From NCBI GenBank assembly GCA_963728825.1, contig CAVSLA010000004.1, forward strand, positions 372,001 to 436,000: a DNA stretch of 64,000 nucleotides. Reading direction: 5' to 3'. Under the pieces are notes generated by a model. That model was given only the letters and a program-made list of their open reading frames with translations, was not told the origin of the DNA and did no database searches. Positions within the stretch are counted from its first letter, which is position 1. Every line of letters begins with the position of its first letter. Source of the DNA: CAVREM01 sp963728825 (GTDB taxonomy: Bacteria; Acidobacteriota; Vicinamibacteria; Vicinamibacterales; CAVVIG01). Below, piece by piece: positions 17,504 through 26,677 of the stretch. Both the position numbers and the translations under genes were made by a program.

Positions 17504-18923
17504 GTGAACCTCGACGTCGTCCGCAGCAGCGCGGCTGTTCAATCTTCGTCATCGCAGCGGCTTCGATCGCGCCTGCCCGGCTACCTGCTGCTCGCGGGAA
17601 CCCATCGGCTGCGCGGCTCACAAACCCTGCGGATTCTGAGGGATATCGAGCGCGCTCCATTCGCGTCACCCGATGAGGTTGCTGCCAACCAGCTCCGCCG
17701 TTTGTCTGCGCTGCTGCAACACGCCGAACGCCGGGTGCCGTATTACCGCGAGCTCTTCCACTCGTTGGGGATCCGCAGCACCGACATCCGCACCCTCGAC
17801 GACTTCGCGCGTTTACCCATTCTGACGAAGGACATTATCCGGGAGCGGTGGCGCGACCTCATCCGGGAGGACGTGCCGCTCGACCGGCTTCAGCGGCATC
17901 ACAGCGGCGGATCGACCGGCGTCCCGCTGTCGTTCTATCGCGAACGCGTCTACATGGACGCATCCGATGCCGGCACCTACCGGAACTTCCTGCAGTGCGG
18001 GTGGCGGCTCGGCGAAATGGTCGGCTTTTTCTGGGGCAGCAGCGAACGGCTGCAGCGGATGTCGCGCCTGGAGTTCGAGCTGCGTCAGCATGCCCGCCGC
18101 ATGTACCAGCTCGATCCCTTTCATTCCGGTCCTGGGGAGATGGAGGCGTGGCTGCGCCGCTGGCCGTCGCTCGGCGCGACCATCGCCTTCGGCTATGCCT
18201 CGACGGTGGCGCGCTTCGCCGAGTTCATCGAGTCGACCGGCCGCCGCGTGCCGCGCCTGCGCGGGGTGTTCACCACCGCCGAGAAGCTCTATCCGGAGCA
18301 GCGGCGCACGATCGGCCGCGTCTTCGACTGCCGCGTCTACGACCTCTACGGCAGCAGCGAGGTGCAGAACATCGCGGCCGAATGTCCCCACGGCCGGATG
18401 CATGTGAATGCCGACTTCGTCGTGCTCGAGACCGAGCGCGCCGGCCATGCCGGCGGGCCCCCGCTCATCGTGACGTCCCTCTGGAACTACGCCATGCCGT
18501 TCATCCGCTATCGCAACGAGGACTGCGCCGACCTGGTGCCTGAGGCCTGCGACTGCGGCAACAGCTTTCCGCTGATGACGCTCGAGCGTCGCCCGCGTCA
18601 GCGACAACTTCGTGCTGCCCGACGGGCGGGTCGTCCACGGCGAGTTCTTCACGCATCTGATGTACGGCAGCGAAGGCATCCGCACGTTCCAGTTCCACCA
18701 GACGGCCCCGGACCGGATCACGCTGTGGATTGTTCCCGATGCGGGCACCGCCGCGGCGACTCGAACTCGCGTTCTGGTCGAGGCCGTACAGCAGATTCAG
18801 GCGCTCACCAGTCGGCCGCTCACCGTCGACGTTCGGGAAACCGCTGCGATTCCCCTGAGCAGCGCTGGCAAGCACCGTTTCACGCGTTCGGACGTGCCGC
18901 AGCACGCCGCCGCGCGCGGGTGA
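17504..18923 (+). CDS. PaaK/CapK-like adenylate-forming ligase (one frameshift)
   Basis: An ANL-superfamily protein of the phenylacetate-CoA ligase/CapK group, often found in capsule and exopolysaccharide clusters. Visible are HHSGGSTGVPLSFYR (P-loop, about residue 130), GVFTTAEKLYPEQRRT, VYDLYGSSEVQNIAAECPHG and FIRYRNEDCADL. A +1 shift near 18595 breaks the frame after the Arg-rich LERR; the other frame continues VSDNFVLPDGRVVHGEFFTH to the stop at 18923, giving about 472 residues. It starts an operon with an AsnB-type amidotransferase and a glycosyltransferase. It may activate a carboxylate that is added to a sugar; the substrate is not deducible. Confidence 0.83.
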
Positions 18924-18930
18924 GGACGCG

Positions 18931-20838
18931 ATGTGCGGCATCTGCGGATCCTACGTTCCCCGGCCCGCGCACGACGGCGACCGCGCGGTCGTCGCCGGGA
19001 TGATGCGCCGGCTCGAGCACCGCGGCCCTGACGGCAGCGGTCTCTGGTCGCACGATCAGGCCGTGCTCGGTCATCAACGTCTGGCGATCATCGACCTCGA
19101 AGGCGGATATCAGCCACAGCTGAACGAGAGCGAATCGATCGGCGTCGTGTTCAACGGCGAGATCTACAACTTCCGCGAGCTGCGCGGCCAGCTGTCGGCG
19201 GCCGGGCACCTGTTCCGGACGCGCAGCGATACCGAGGTCATCGTTCACGGCTACGAAGAGTGGGGGCTCGACGTCGTGTCGCGGCTGCGCGGGATGTTCG
19301 CGTTTGCGATTTGGGACGGCCCGGCGCGCCGGATGGTCCTGGCGCGCGATCGGTTGGGGATCAAGCCGCTCTACTACCACCGCGACGACACCGGCCGACT
19401 GCTCTTCGCCTCCGAAATCAAGGCGCTGTTTGTCGACCCGGCTGTACCGCGCGCCCTCAACGAAGCGCGGCTGCCGGAGTACCTGGCGTTTCGCAGCGTG
19501 GCCGGCGCGGAAACGCTCTTCGCCGGCATCCGCGAGGTCGAGCCCGGGACGCTGATGATCCTGTCAGCGGATCGGGTGGAGAAGCGGCAGTACTGGACGC
19601 CGGAGGTGGCGTTCGCCGCCGGCCGACCGGATGTCGAGGCCGGCCGGCGTCTGCTGTATGAGGCCGTGGAAGTCCGCCTGGTCAGCGACGTGCCGCTCGG
19701 GACGATCACGAGCGGCGGACTCGACTCGAGTCTGGTGAGCGTGATCGCGGCGCAGGCCGCAGGCCGATCGATCGACACCTTCTGCGTCGGCTTCGCCGAT
19801 CCATCGTACGACGAACGGCCGTTTGCCCGCGACGTCGCCGGGCGCATCAGTGCCGACCATCACGAAATCGAGGTGTCACCCGATGACATCGAGCGCGAGC
19901 TCGATCGCCTGACCTGGGCCCACGACGAGCCGCTGACCCACCCGAACTCGATCCCGATGCATCTGATTTTCCGGGAGGCGAAAGAAGCTCAGAACGTCAC
20001 CGTGCTGCTCTCCGGCGAGGGCGCCGACGAGGTGTTCGGCGGATACGAGTGGTATTCGGTCGGCCATCGCCGCGAGCGACTCCGTCGTGTGCCGATGCTG
20101 AACGCGGCCGCTGCGCTCGTGCCGGGACGCCGGGGCGCTGTCCTTCGCAAGGTGCTCGATCCCGATTACCTGCTGGCGGCGAATGCGACCTATCCGCCGG
20201 CGGAGGTCGGCCGATTGGATGTCGCCGGCGCCGATCCGCTGGCGGGCCGCAGGCCGCTGTGGCCAGGGCGCACGCCAGGTCTGGACGGCCTGTTCGTCTA
20301 CGACCAGCGCACCTATCTGCCGCCGCTGCTCCAGCGCCAGGACCGCATGAGCATGGCCGCTGGCCTCGAGGCGAGGGTGCCGTTCCTCGACCATTTTCTC
20401 GTGCAGTGGGCCAACGCGCTGGCCGCGGACACGAAAATTCCCGGCGGACGGCGCAAGCATCTCCTGAAGGAGATGGCCGGTCCGTGGCTCCCCCGGAAGA
20501 TCATCCATCGCAAGAAAGTCGGCTTTGCGATGCCGATTGGCGAGTGGCTCCGCCCGGGCGGACCCCTTGCCGGGCGGATCGCCGAGCTGACCGGCGACGG
20601 CGCGTTCATTCACAGACTCGTCCGACGAACGGCGTTGACGCGACTGATCAACGAACATTGCTCACGGGTCGAGGACCACACCGACATCCTGTGGTCGTTC
20701 ATCGCGCTCGAGTCATGGGCCAACACGTTTCTGCAGGGCTCGGTGCGGGAAACGATTCTGCCCGGCGTCGCCACCGGCCGGCCGTTCGTCGGACCTCAGA
20801 AGTCCGACCTGCGACAGCCCGTGGGTGCCAGCGGGTAA
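18931..20838 (+). CDS. Asparagine synthase-like glutamine amidotransferase 1
   Basis: 635 residues. The N-terminal Ntn glutaminase domain has the catalytic Cys2 (MCGICGSYV), LEHRGPDGSG and VVFNGEIYNFRELR. The C-terminal synthetase domain has the ATP PP-loop (TITSGGLDSSLVS) and LLSGEGADEVFGGYEW. In polysaccharide clusters such proteins amidate sugar carboxyls or related acids rather than making free asparagine. The C-terminal tail (VGPQKSDLRQPVGASG) is encoded partly by an imperfect GTCGGACC palindrome. The start is seven bases after the ligase stop. Confidence 0.9.
   Translation: MCGICGSYVPRPAHDGDRAVVAGMMRRLEHRGPDGSGLWSHDQAVLGHQRLAIIDLEGGYQPQLNESESIGVVFNGEIYNFRELRGQLSAAGHLFRTRSDTEVIVHGYEEWGLDVVSRLRGMFAFAIWDGPARRMVLARDRLGIKPLYYHRDDTGRLLFASEIKALFVDPAVPRALNEARLPEYLAFRSVAGAETLFAGIREVEPGTLMILSADRVEKRQYWTPEVAFAAGRPDVEAGRRLLYEAVEVRLVSDVPLGTITSGGLDSSLVSVIAAQAAGRSIDTFCVGFADPSYDERPFARDVAGRISADHHEIEVSPDDIERELDRLTWAHDEPLTHPNSIPMHLIFREAKEAQNVTVLLSGEGADEVFGGYEWYSVGHRRERLRRVPMLNAAAALVPGRRGAVLRKVLDPDYLLAANATYPPAEVGRLDVAGADPLAGRRPLWPGRTPGLDGLFVYDQRTYLPPLLQRQDRMSMAAGLEARVPFLDHFLVQWANALAADTKIPGGRRKHLLKEMAGPWLPRKIIHRKKVGFAMPIGEWLRPGGPLAGRIAELTGDGAFIHRLVRRTALTRLINEHCSRVEDHTDILWSFIALESWANTFLQGSVRETILPGVATGRPFVGPQKSDLRQPVGASG
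20788..20808. repeat. Imperfect GTCGGACC / AGTCCGAC palindrome at the 3' end of an amidotransferase gene
   Basis: Arms GTCGGAC and GTCCGAC around a six- to seven-base loop. It resembles the GGCGGACCT family but is diverged. It is translated as part of the C-terminal tail. Confidence 0.5.
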
Positions 20839-20842
20839 CTCG

Positions 20843-22048
20843 ATGGCCCGTCCCATCCGCATCGCATTTGCGCTCGACAACATGCATCCCGGCGGCACCG
20901 AGCTGAACGCGGTCCGGCTCGCCGAGCGCCTGGATCGCGACCGTTTCGACGTTCGGGTCATCTGCTGGCAGAACCACGGTCCGCTGCTCGAGCGGTATGC
21001 CGCCGCAGGAATTCCTGTCGAGTATTTTCCCCTTCGCTCGCTGTACAGCCGGTCGGCACTCCGTCAGGGTGTGCGCCTCACTCGCTTCCTTCGATCCGAG
21101 CAGATCGCAATCGTCCACGCCCACGACATCTACAGCAATGCGTTCGCGGTGCCGTGTGGACGGCTGGCTGGTGTCCGAACGATTGCCAGCCGGCGCTGGT
21201 GGGAAGGTTTCCCGGGGCCCGCCTGGCAGTTTGTCAGCCGGACGGCATACCGCCTGGCCGATGCGGTCCTCGCCAACTCCACGAGCGTAGCCGCGCGCCT
21301 GCAGCGGATCGACGGCGTACCGCCGGGACGAATCGTGGTCGTGCCGAATTTTCTCGACGACTCGGCCTTCCAGCGCCCTCCGTCACACCTCGTCGCCGCG
21401 TTGCGGAACGAGCTGCGTCTGGACGGGACGGCGCCGGTCGTTGGCATCGTCGCCAACCTGCTGCCGATCAAGGATCATGCGTCGCTGCTGCGCGCGGCGT
21501 CGACGCTGCGTGCACGGTGGCCAGGCCTGCGGGTGGTGCTGGTCGGAGACGGCCCCAGCCGTCACTCGCTGGAACAGCTCGCCGCGGACCTGTCTCTCAC
21601 GGACAACGTGGTGTTCGCCGGCCGACGTCCGAACGTGCCGAATCTGCACCACCTGTTCGACGTCTCAGTGCTGTGCTCGACGAGCGAAGGGTTGCCGAAC
21701 AGCGTCCTGGAGGCGATGGCCGCCGCGCGTCCGGTTGTTGCCACCAGGGTAGGGGCTGTTGGCGATGCGGTGCTCGATGGAGAAACCGGCGTGCTGGTTC
21801 CGGCCGCGGATCATGTGCAGCTGGCCGCTGCACTCGAGACGCTGCTCTCAGACCGCGGACGGGCCACTCGGATGGGCGAGACAGCTGCCACGCGCGCGCG
21901 CCAGCATTATTCAGCTGGCGCCGCGTTGAACGCGTTGGAAAATCTCTACCTGCGGCTGGTGGAGCGCCGGCCCGGGCGGGCGCCGGCGATTAGTCGCGGC
22001 CATCGCCCCACCGGACCTGACGGGCGCCAGCAGTCGGTTCAGACGTGA
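20843..22048 (+). CDS. Glycosyltransferase family 4 (GT-B)
   Basis: About 401 residues from the ATG at 20843; a GTG at 20825 inside the upstream gene is an alternative. The N-terminal acceptor domain opens IRIAFALDNMHPGGTELNAV. The C-terminal donor domain has VVGIVANLLPIKDHASLLRA, VLVGDGPSRHSLEQL, VVFAGRRPNVPNL and the E-x7-E region CSTSEGLPNSVLEAMAAARP. It is likely a retaining glycosyltransferase adding one sugar of the polymer. It is last in the + strand operon and converges on the dehydrogenase gene with 10 bp between stops. Confidence 0.88.
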   Translation: MARPIRIAFALDNMHPGGTELNAVRLAERLDRDRFDVRVICWQNHGPLLERYAAAGIPVEYFPLRSLYSRSALRQGVRLTRFLRSEQIAIVHAHDIYSNAFAVPCGRLAGVRTIASRRWWEGFPGPAWQFVSRTAYRLADAVLANSTSVAARLQRIDGVPPGRIVVVPNFLDDSAFQRPPSHLVAALRNELRLDGTAPVVGIVANLLPIKDHASLLRAASTLRARWPGLRVVLVGDGPSRHSLEQLAADLSLTDNVVFAGRRPNVPNLHHLFDVSVLCSTSEGLPNSVLEAMAAARPVVATRVGAVGDAVLDGETGVLVPAADHVQLAAALETLLSDRGRATRMGETAATRARQHYSAGAALNALENLYLRLVERRPGRAPAISRGHRPTGPDGRQQSVQT

Positions 22049-22058
22049 ACAGCTCGGG

Positions 22059-23382
22059 CTACCAGCAGATGCCGCGGTAGTCGGCCTGCAACAGCGCGCC
22101 GGAAATCGGCAGCCGCACGAGATCGATGACGATCTGATCCGGCACGGCTGCGCTCGAGCGCCTCGGCGAACTCCGGCGACCGATTGCCGACGACGATGAC
22201 CTCGGACTGGTCGATGACCTCGTCGATCGTGTCGCACAGCAGCGACGAGAGATGCGGAATCTGCTTCTCGATGTACTCCTTGTTCGCGCCGACCAGCCGG
22301 GCCAGCGACACGTTCTTGTCGTAGATGCTGAGCGTGCGGCCCTTGCCGAGCAGCGCCTCGGCGAGGATGACGATCGGGCTCTCGCGCAGGTCGTCGGTGC
22401 CGGCCTTGAAGCTGAAGCCGAGCAGGCCGATCCGCTTCTTGCCGGTGTCCATCACCTGGTCGAAGGCGTGCTGGATCTGCAGCCGGTTGCTCGGGAGGAT
22501 CGACGAGATCACCGGCAGATCGACGTCGACTTCCTTCGCGCGGTACTGCAGCGCGCGCACGTCCTTCGGCAGGCACGATCCGCCGAACGCGAAGCCCGGC
22601 TTCAGGTAGTAGGGCGAGAGGTTCAGCTTCTCGTCGCGGCAGAAGATGTCCATCACGTCGTGGCTGTCGATCGTCGAGCTGCTTGCACAGGTTGCCGATC
22701 TCGTTCGCGAAGCACACTTTGAGCGCGTGCCAGGTGTTGCTCGTGTACTTCGATCATCTCGGCGACGCGGATGCTGGTGCTGACGAGCGGCGCGTCGATC
22801 GCCTGATACAGCGCGATCGTCCCGCTGGCGTCGGCCGCGTGGTTGTGGCCGACGAGCGTCAGCGGCGGCTTGCGGAAGTCCTTCAGCGCCGTGCCCTCGC
22901 GCAGGAACTCCGGGATTCACCGACACGCCGAATCCCTCGCCGTACTTCTTGCCCGATTCGCGCTCGAGCGCCGGAATCACGACGTCGTGCGTCGTGCCCG
23001 GCAGGACCGTGCTGCGGACGACCACGACGTGATAGGCGGCGCTTGTCGCGCAGGGCCGCGCCGATCTGCTCCGCAGACGCGTTCGAGATAGGTGAGATCG
23101 AGGCTGCCGTTCTTGCGGCTGGGCGTGCCGACGCAGAGCAGCGACACTTCGCGTCGACCGCACCGCGTCCGCCGTGTCGGTCGTCGCCCGCAGGCGCCCG
23201 TCGGCGACCGCTCGCGCCAGCAGGTCGTCGAGACCCGGCTCGACGATCGGGCTCCGGCCCGCGTTGACCGCCGCCACCTTGTCGGCGTTGACGTCGACGC
23301 CGACGACTTCATGGCCGTCGGCGGCGAACGACGCCGCCGAGACGCTGCCGACATATCCGAGACCGAAGACCGAAACCTTCAT
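22059..23382 (-). CDS. GDP-mannose 6-dehydrogenase-type nucleotide sugar dehydrogenase (multiple frameshifts)
   Basis: Start MKVSVFGLGYVGSVSAASFA and end ALLQADYRGICW match the AlgD-type GDP-mannose dehydrogenases closely. Segments in several frames cover the whole protein: SPIVEPGLDDLL, EVSLLCVGTPSRKNGSLDLT, VVVVRSTVLPGTTHDVVIP, the catalytic GFAFGGSCLPKDVRAL and LLGFSFKAGTDDLRESPIVI. The product would be about 437 residues, forming GDP-mannuronate (or another NDP-uronate) for the polymer. The length (1324) is one over a multiple of three, and at least six shifts are needed; the one at about 23150 is an extra C. Sequence error is the likeliest cause. Confidence 0.8.
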
Positions 23383-23386
23383 GTGT

Positions 23387-24673
23387 TCACCTTGCGCCGC
23401 TGACGCTGTGGTTCGCGGCGATTCGCGACGTCGAGCTGCGACGGCGACGTCGCTCTGGCGCGGCGCTCGGGCGAAGCCGGACCAGCGCCTGCTCCAGCTC
23501 ACCGGCGACCGCCGACCAGTCGTAGCGCTCGACGACGAGCGCGCGCGCCGCGGCTTCGATGGCGCGCCGGCGCTCGACGTCGCGGAACAGGCGGACGACC
23601 GGCGCGGGCGAAGCGTGTGCGGCTCGTCGGCGATCAGCAGGTGCTCGCCGTGCTCGACCGGCAGGCCTTCGGCGCCGACCGTCGTCGACACGACCGCTTT
23701 GCCCATGGCCATCGCCTCGAAGATTTTCAGCCGCGTGCCGCCGCCGATCCGGAGCGGCACGATGTAAACCGCCGCGTCGTCGCATGTACGGCCGGACGTC
23801 GTCGACGCGGCCGGTCACCGTGACGCCCGGTTCGGCCGCCAGTCGGCGGACCGCCGGCGTCGGCGCGCGGCCGACGATCGTGAGCGTCGCGTCGGGCTCC
23901 TCGGCGCGGATCCGCGGCAGGATGTCCCGGCAGAAGTAGGTCATCGCATCTTCGTTCGGCAGCCAGTCCATCGAGCCGGTGAAGACGAGGTTGCGCGCCC
24001 GCCCGGCGCGCTCGGTACGATGGCGAGAAGAACTCGGTGTCGACGCCGGTCGCGACGACGTGGACGTCTCGGCGCACGGCGTCCCGGATACAGACGTGCG
24101 AAGGTCGCGCGGTCGGCAGTCGGACACGGCGAGGACGCCATCGAAGCGCGCGAGCGTGCGCCGCTTCGTAGCGACAGCATGCGGCGCGTGCTGCTGACGA
24201 TACAGGAGTCGGGCGATGCCGGTTTTCGTCTCCGCGTGGCGACGCCAGATTTCCGACTCCACGTTGTGCGTGAAGATCACCGCCGGGCAGGGCAGCCGCT
24301 GCGGCAGGTTGACCGCCGGAGACAGGAAGTCGCAGACGATCAGGTCGAACGGCTGCTCGGCGAGCAGCTCGTCGCAGGCGCCGCGCGAAGCGCCGCGATC
24401 GGTACTTCGCCGACCGCGTAGGGCAGCGGATCGACCAGATGCAGCGCGGCGTCGACGTAGAAGCGCAGCGTTCCCTTCGCGGGATCCGTCCGGGGAACGG
24501 TCTCGACGCGGCGCGCGACCTCGCTTCCATCCCGTCGGCGACGACCGCTCGGCGAACGACAGATAGGTGATGTCGTGGCGCCGCGCCAGGTGGCGCATCA
24601 GGTGCCAGGTGCGCAGCCGGCCGCCCTTATCGAGCGGCAGCAGCAGATCGGACTTCAGCCAGAGAATTCGCAT
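23387..24673 (-). CDS. Glycosyltransferase family 4 (multiple frameshifts)
   Basis: The frame opens MRILWLKSDLLLPLDKGGRL and later segments give FDLIVCDFLSPAVNL, VIFTHNVESEIWRRHA, NLVFTGSMDWLPNEDAMTYF, ATLTIVGRAPTPAVR and LRIGGGTRLKIFEAMAMGKA, then ALVVERYDWSAVAGELEQAL. This is the order of a GT-B glycosyltransferase of about 425 residues, of the type common in XrtA-linked loci. The segments lie in different frames, so at least five indels are present. The ATG overlaps the 3' end of the upstream amidotransferase gene. Donor sugar is unknown. Confidence 0.72.
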   Translation of the reverse strand: MRILWLKSDLLLPLDKGGRLRTWHLMRHLARRHDITYLSFAERSSPTGWKRGRAPRRDRSPDGSREGNAALLRRRRAASGRSAALRGRRSTDRGASRGACDELLAEQPFDLIVCDFLSPAVNLPQRLPCPAVIFTHNVESEIWRRHAETKTGIARLLYRQQHAPHAVATKRRTLARFDGVLAVSDCRPRDLRTSVSGTPCAETSTSSRPASTPSSSRHRTERAGRARNLVFTGSMDWLPNEDAMTYFCRDILPRIRAEEPDATLTIVGRAPTPAVRRLAAEPGVTVTGRVDDVRPYMRRRGGLHRAAPDRRRHAAENLRGDGHGQSGRVDDGRRRRPAGRARRAPADRRRAAHASPAPVVRLFRDVERRRAIEAAARALVVERYDWSAVAGELEQALVRLRPSAAPERRRRRSSTSRIAANHSVSGAR

Positions 24674-26617
24674 GGGGTGTGTGGGCCGTCGGGTTGGGCC
24701 AGGGTCTGAATGCCTTCGCCGTCGATGAACGTGCGGTACCAGAGCTCGAGGTTCATGAGGCTCCAGATGCGGTCGCCGCCGTCGGTCCGTCCTGCGCGCG
24801 TGATCGCGCAGGAGGCGATCGACGCCTGGCGGATCGATGATTCCACGCTCACGCGTGCGGCGATCGAGCAGCACGTCCCGGGCGACGCCGTTCCACGCGC
24901 CGCGCGTCCACGCGGCAAACGGCACGGGGAATCCCATCTTCGGCCGGTTCAGGATCGACGGGGGCAAGATGCCGCGCATCGCTTCGCGCAGAATCCGTTT
25001 CGTGGTCAATCCCGAGAGCTTCCATTCGTCAGGCAGTGACGCCGCGAACTCGACAAGCTTGTGATCGAGGAACGGCACCCGGCTCTCGATCGACGTCGCC
25101 ATGCTCATCTGGTCCTGTTTCATCAGGAGCTCGACGAGGTAGGTCTTCATGTCGGCGTAGAGCAGACGATCGATCAGCGTGCTCTGCCCGTTCGGCCGGT
25201 CGAAATAGACCAGCGACGGCGCGTAGGCGAGGTCACCATCGACCGACGCGCGCAGCCGGTGTGCGAGCAGTTGCCGTTGATCGTCGAGACGGATCGACGC
25301 GAAGTTGTCGAGGAACATCGCGGCCGGCGTGCGGTCCATCGCCAGGAACGATCGCCGCGCATACCGTCCGAGACGGCCGGGCAGCCTCGGCACGACGCCT
25401 TCGGCGAGCGCACGACGGGCAGCCTTCGGGACCATCCGTTCGTAAAACGTTCCGGCCCGCCAGTTCCACGCGATGCGCGGGTACTTTCCGTAGCCGGCGA
25501 GCAACTCGTCGCTGCCTTCGCCGGTCAGGACGACGGTGACATGCTGCCGCGCCAGTGCGGATACAAAGTAGAGCGGGACGCTCGAGGGGTGGGCGATCGG
25601 CTCGTCCTCGTGCCACACCAGCCGGGGCAGCGCGCCGAAGAAATCGCGGTCGTCGATGACGACTTCGTGGCCGTCGGCATTGACCGTGCGCGCCACTTCC
25701 CGCGCGTAGGTCGAGCTCGTTGAACGCTCGCTCGGTGAAACGCCACCGAGAAGGTCTGCAGCGGCCGATCGATCATGCGCGCCATCAGCGCCGCGATCGC
25801 GCTGCTGTCGATCCCGCCCGAGAGAAACATCCCCAACGGCACGTCGCTCATCAGCCTTAGGCGGACCGATTCCTCGAGTAGGGCGCGGAATTCGGCGACG
25901 ACGTCCGCGCCGCTGCGGCGGGGCCGAGCGTCCCGTTTGCCGACCGGCACATCCCAGGTACTGCCGGATCTGTACGTCGCCATGCTCGAAGACCAGCAGG
26001 TGGCCTGGCAGCAGCTTCTGGATTCCGTGGAACAGCGTTTCCGCGCCGGCCACGTACCTGGTGCTCAGAACCTCGGGGAGCCTGGACTCGTTGGCGATCG
26101 GCTTCACCAGCCCGCTGGCGATGATCGCCTTGATCTCAGAGGCGAAGAGCAGCGTGTCGCCCACCCGTGCCCAATAGAGCGGCTTGATGCCGAGACGGTC
26201 GCGCACCAGCAACAGGCGGCGCTTTGCCGAATCCCACACCGCAAACGCGAACATGCCGCGGAACCGGTGCACGCACTCGTCGCCCCACTGCTCGTAGGCG
26301 TGGACGATGGTTTCGGTGTCCGATTTCGTCCTGTAGATGTGGCCGTGCGGTTCCAGCTCGCGGCGGACGTCGGCGTGGTTGTAAATCTCGCCGTTGAACG
26401 ACACCCAGATCCGGCCGTCCTCGTTGCCGAGCGGCTGCTGGCCCGTCTTCAGATCGACGATGCTGAGCCGCCGGTGGGCGAGCACCGCATGGGTGTCGGT
26501 GTACAGCCCGGCTTCGTCCGGTCCGCGGTGCGTAAGGACATCTCGCATTGCGATGGCGCGCGACTGTGCATCGTGGCCGAGGCCGTCACGCGACGCGAGC
26601 CCAGCAATGCCGCACAT
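24655..26617 (-). CDS. XrtA-type asparagine synthase-like amidotransferase 2 (frameshifted)
   Basis: The ATG at 26617 puts the nucleophile at Cys2 (MCGIAGLASRDG). The glutaminase domain (LTHRGPDEAGLY, VSFNGEIYNHADVRREL) is intact. The PP-loop segment (LMSDVPLGMFLSGGIDSSAI) is in another frame between about 25725 and 25945. The synthetase domain then continues (VVLTGEGSDELLAGYGKY, KQDQMSMATSIESRVPFLDH). A last shift near the end gives RIWSLMNLELWYRTFIDGEG. Restored length is about 650 residues. It resembles exosortase-A-associated amidotransferases. Its 3' end overlaps the following glycosyltransferase start. Confidence 0.82.
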
Positions 26618-26677
26618 GCCGCCCATCTGAGCAAGGCGAATGCCACGGTTTTTCAGGAAAAGGGGCGGTTTCTTCCC

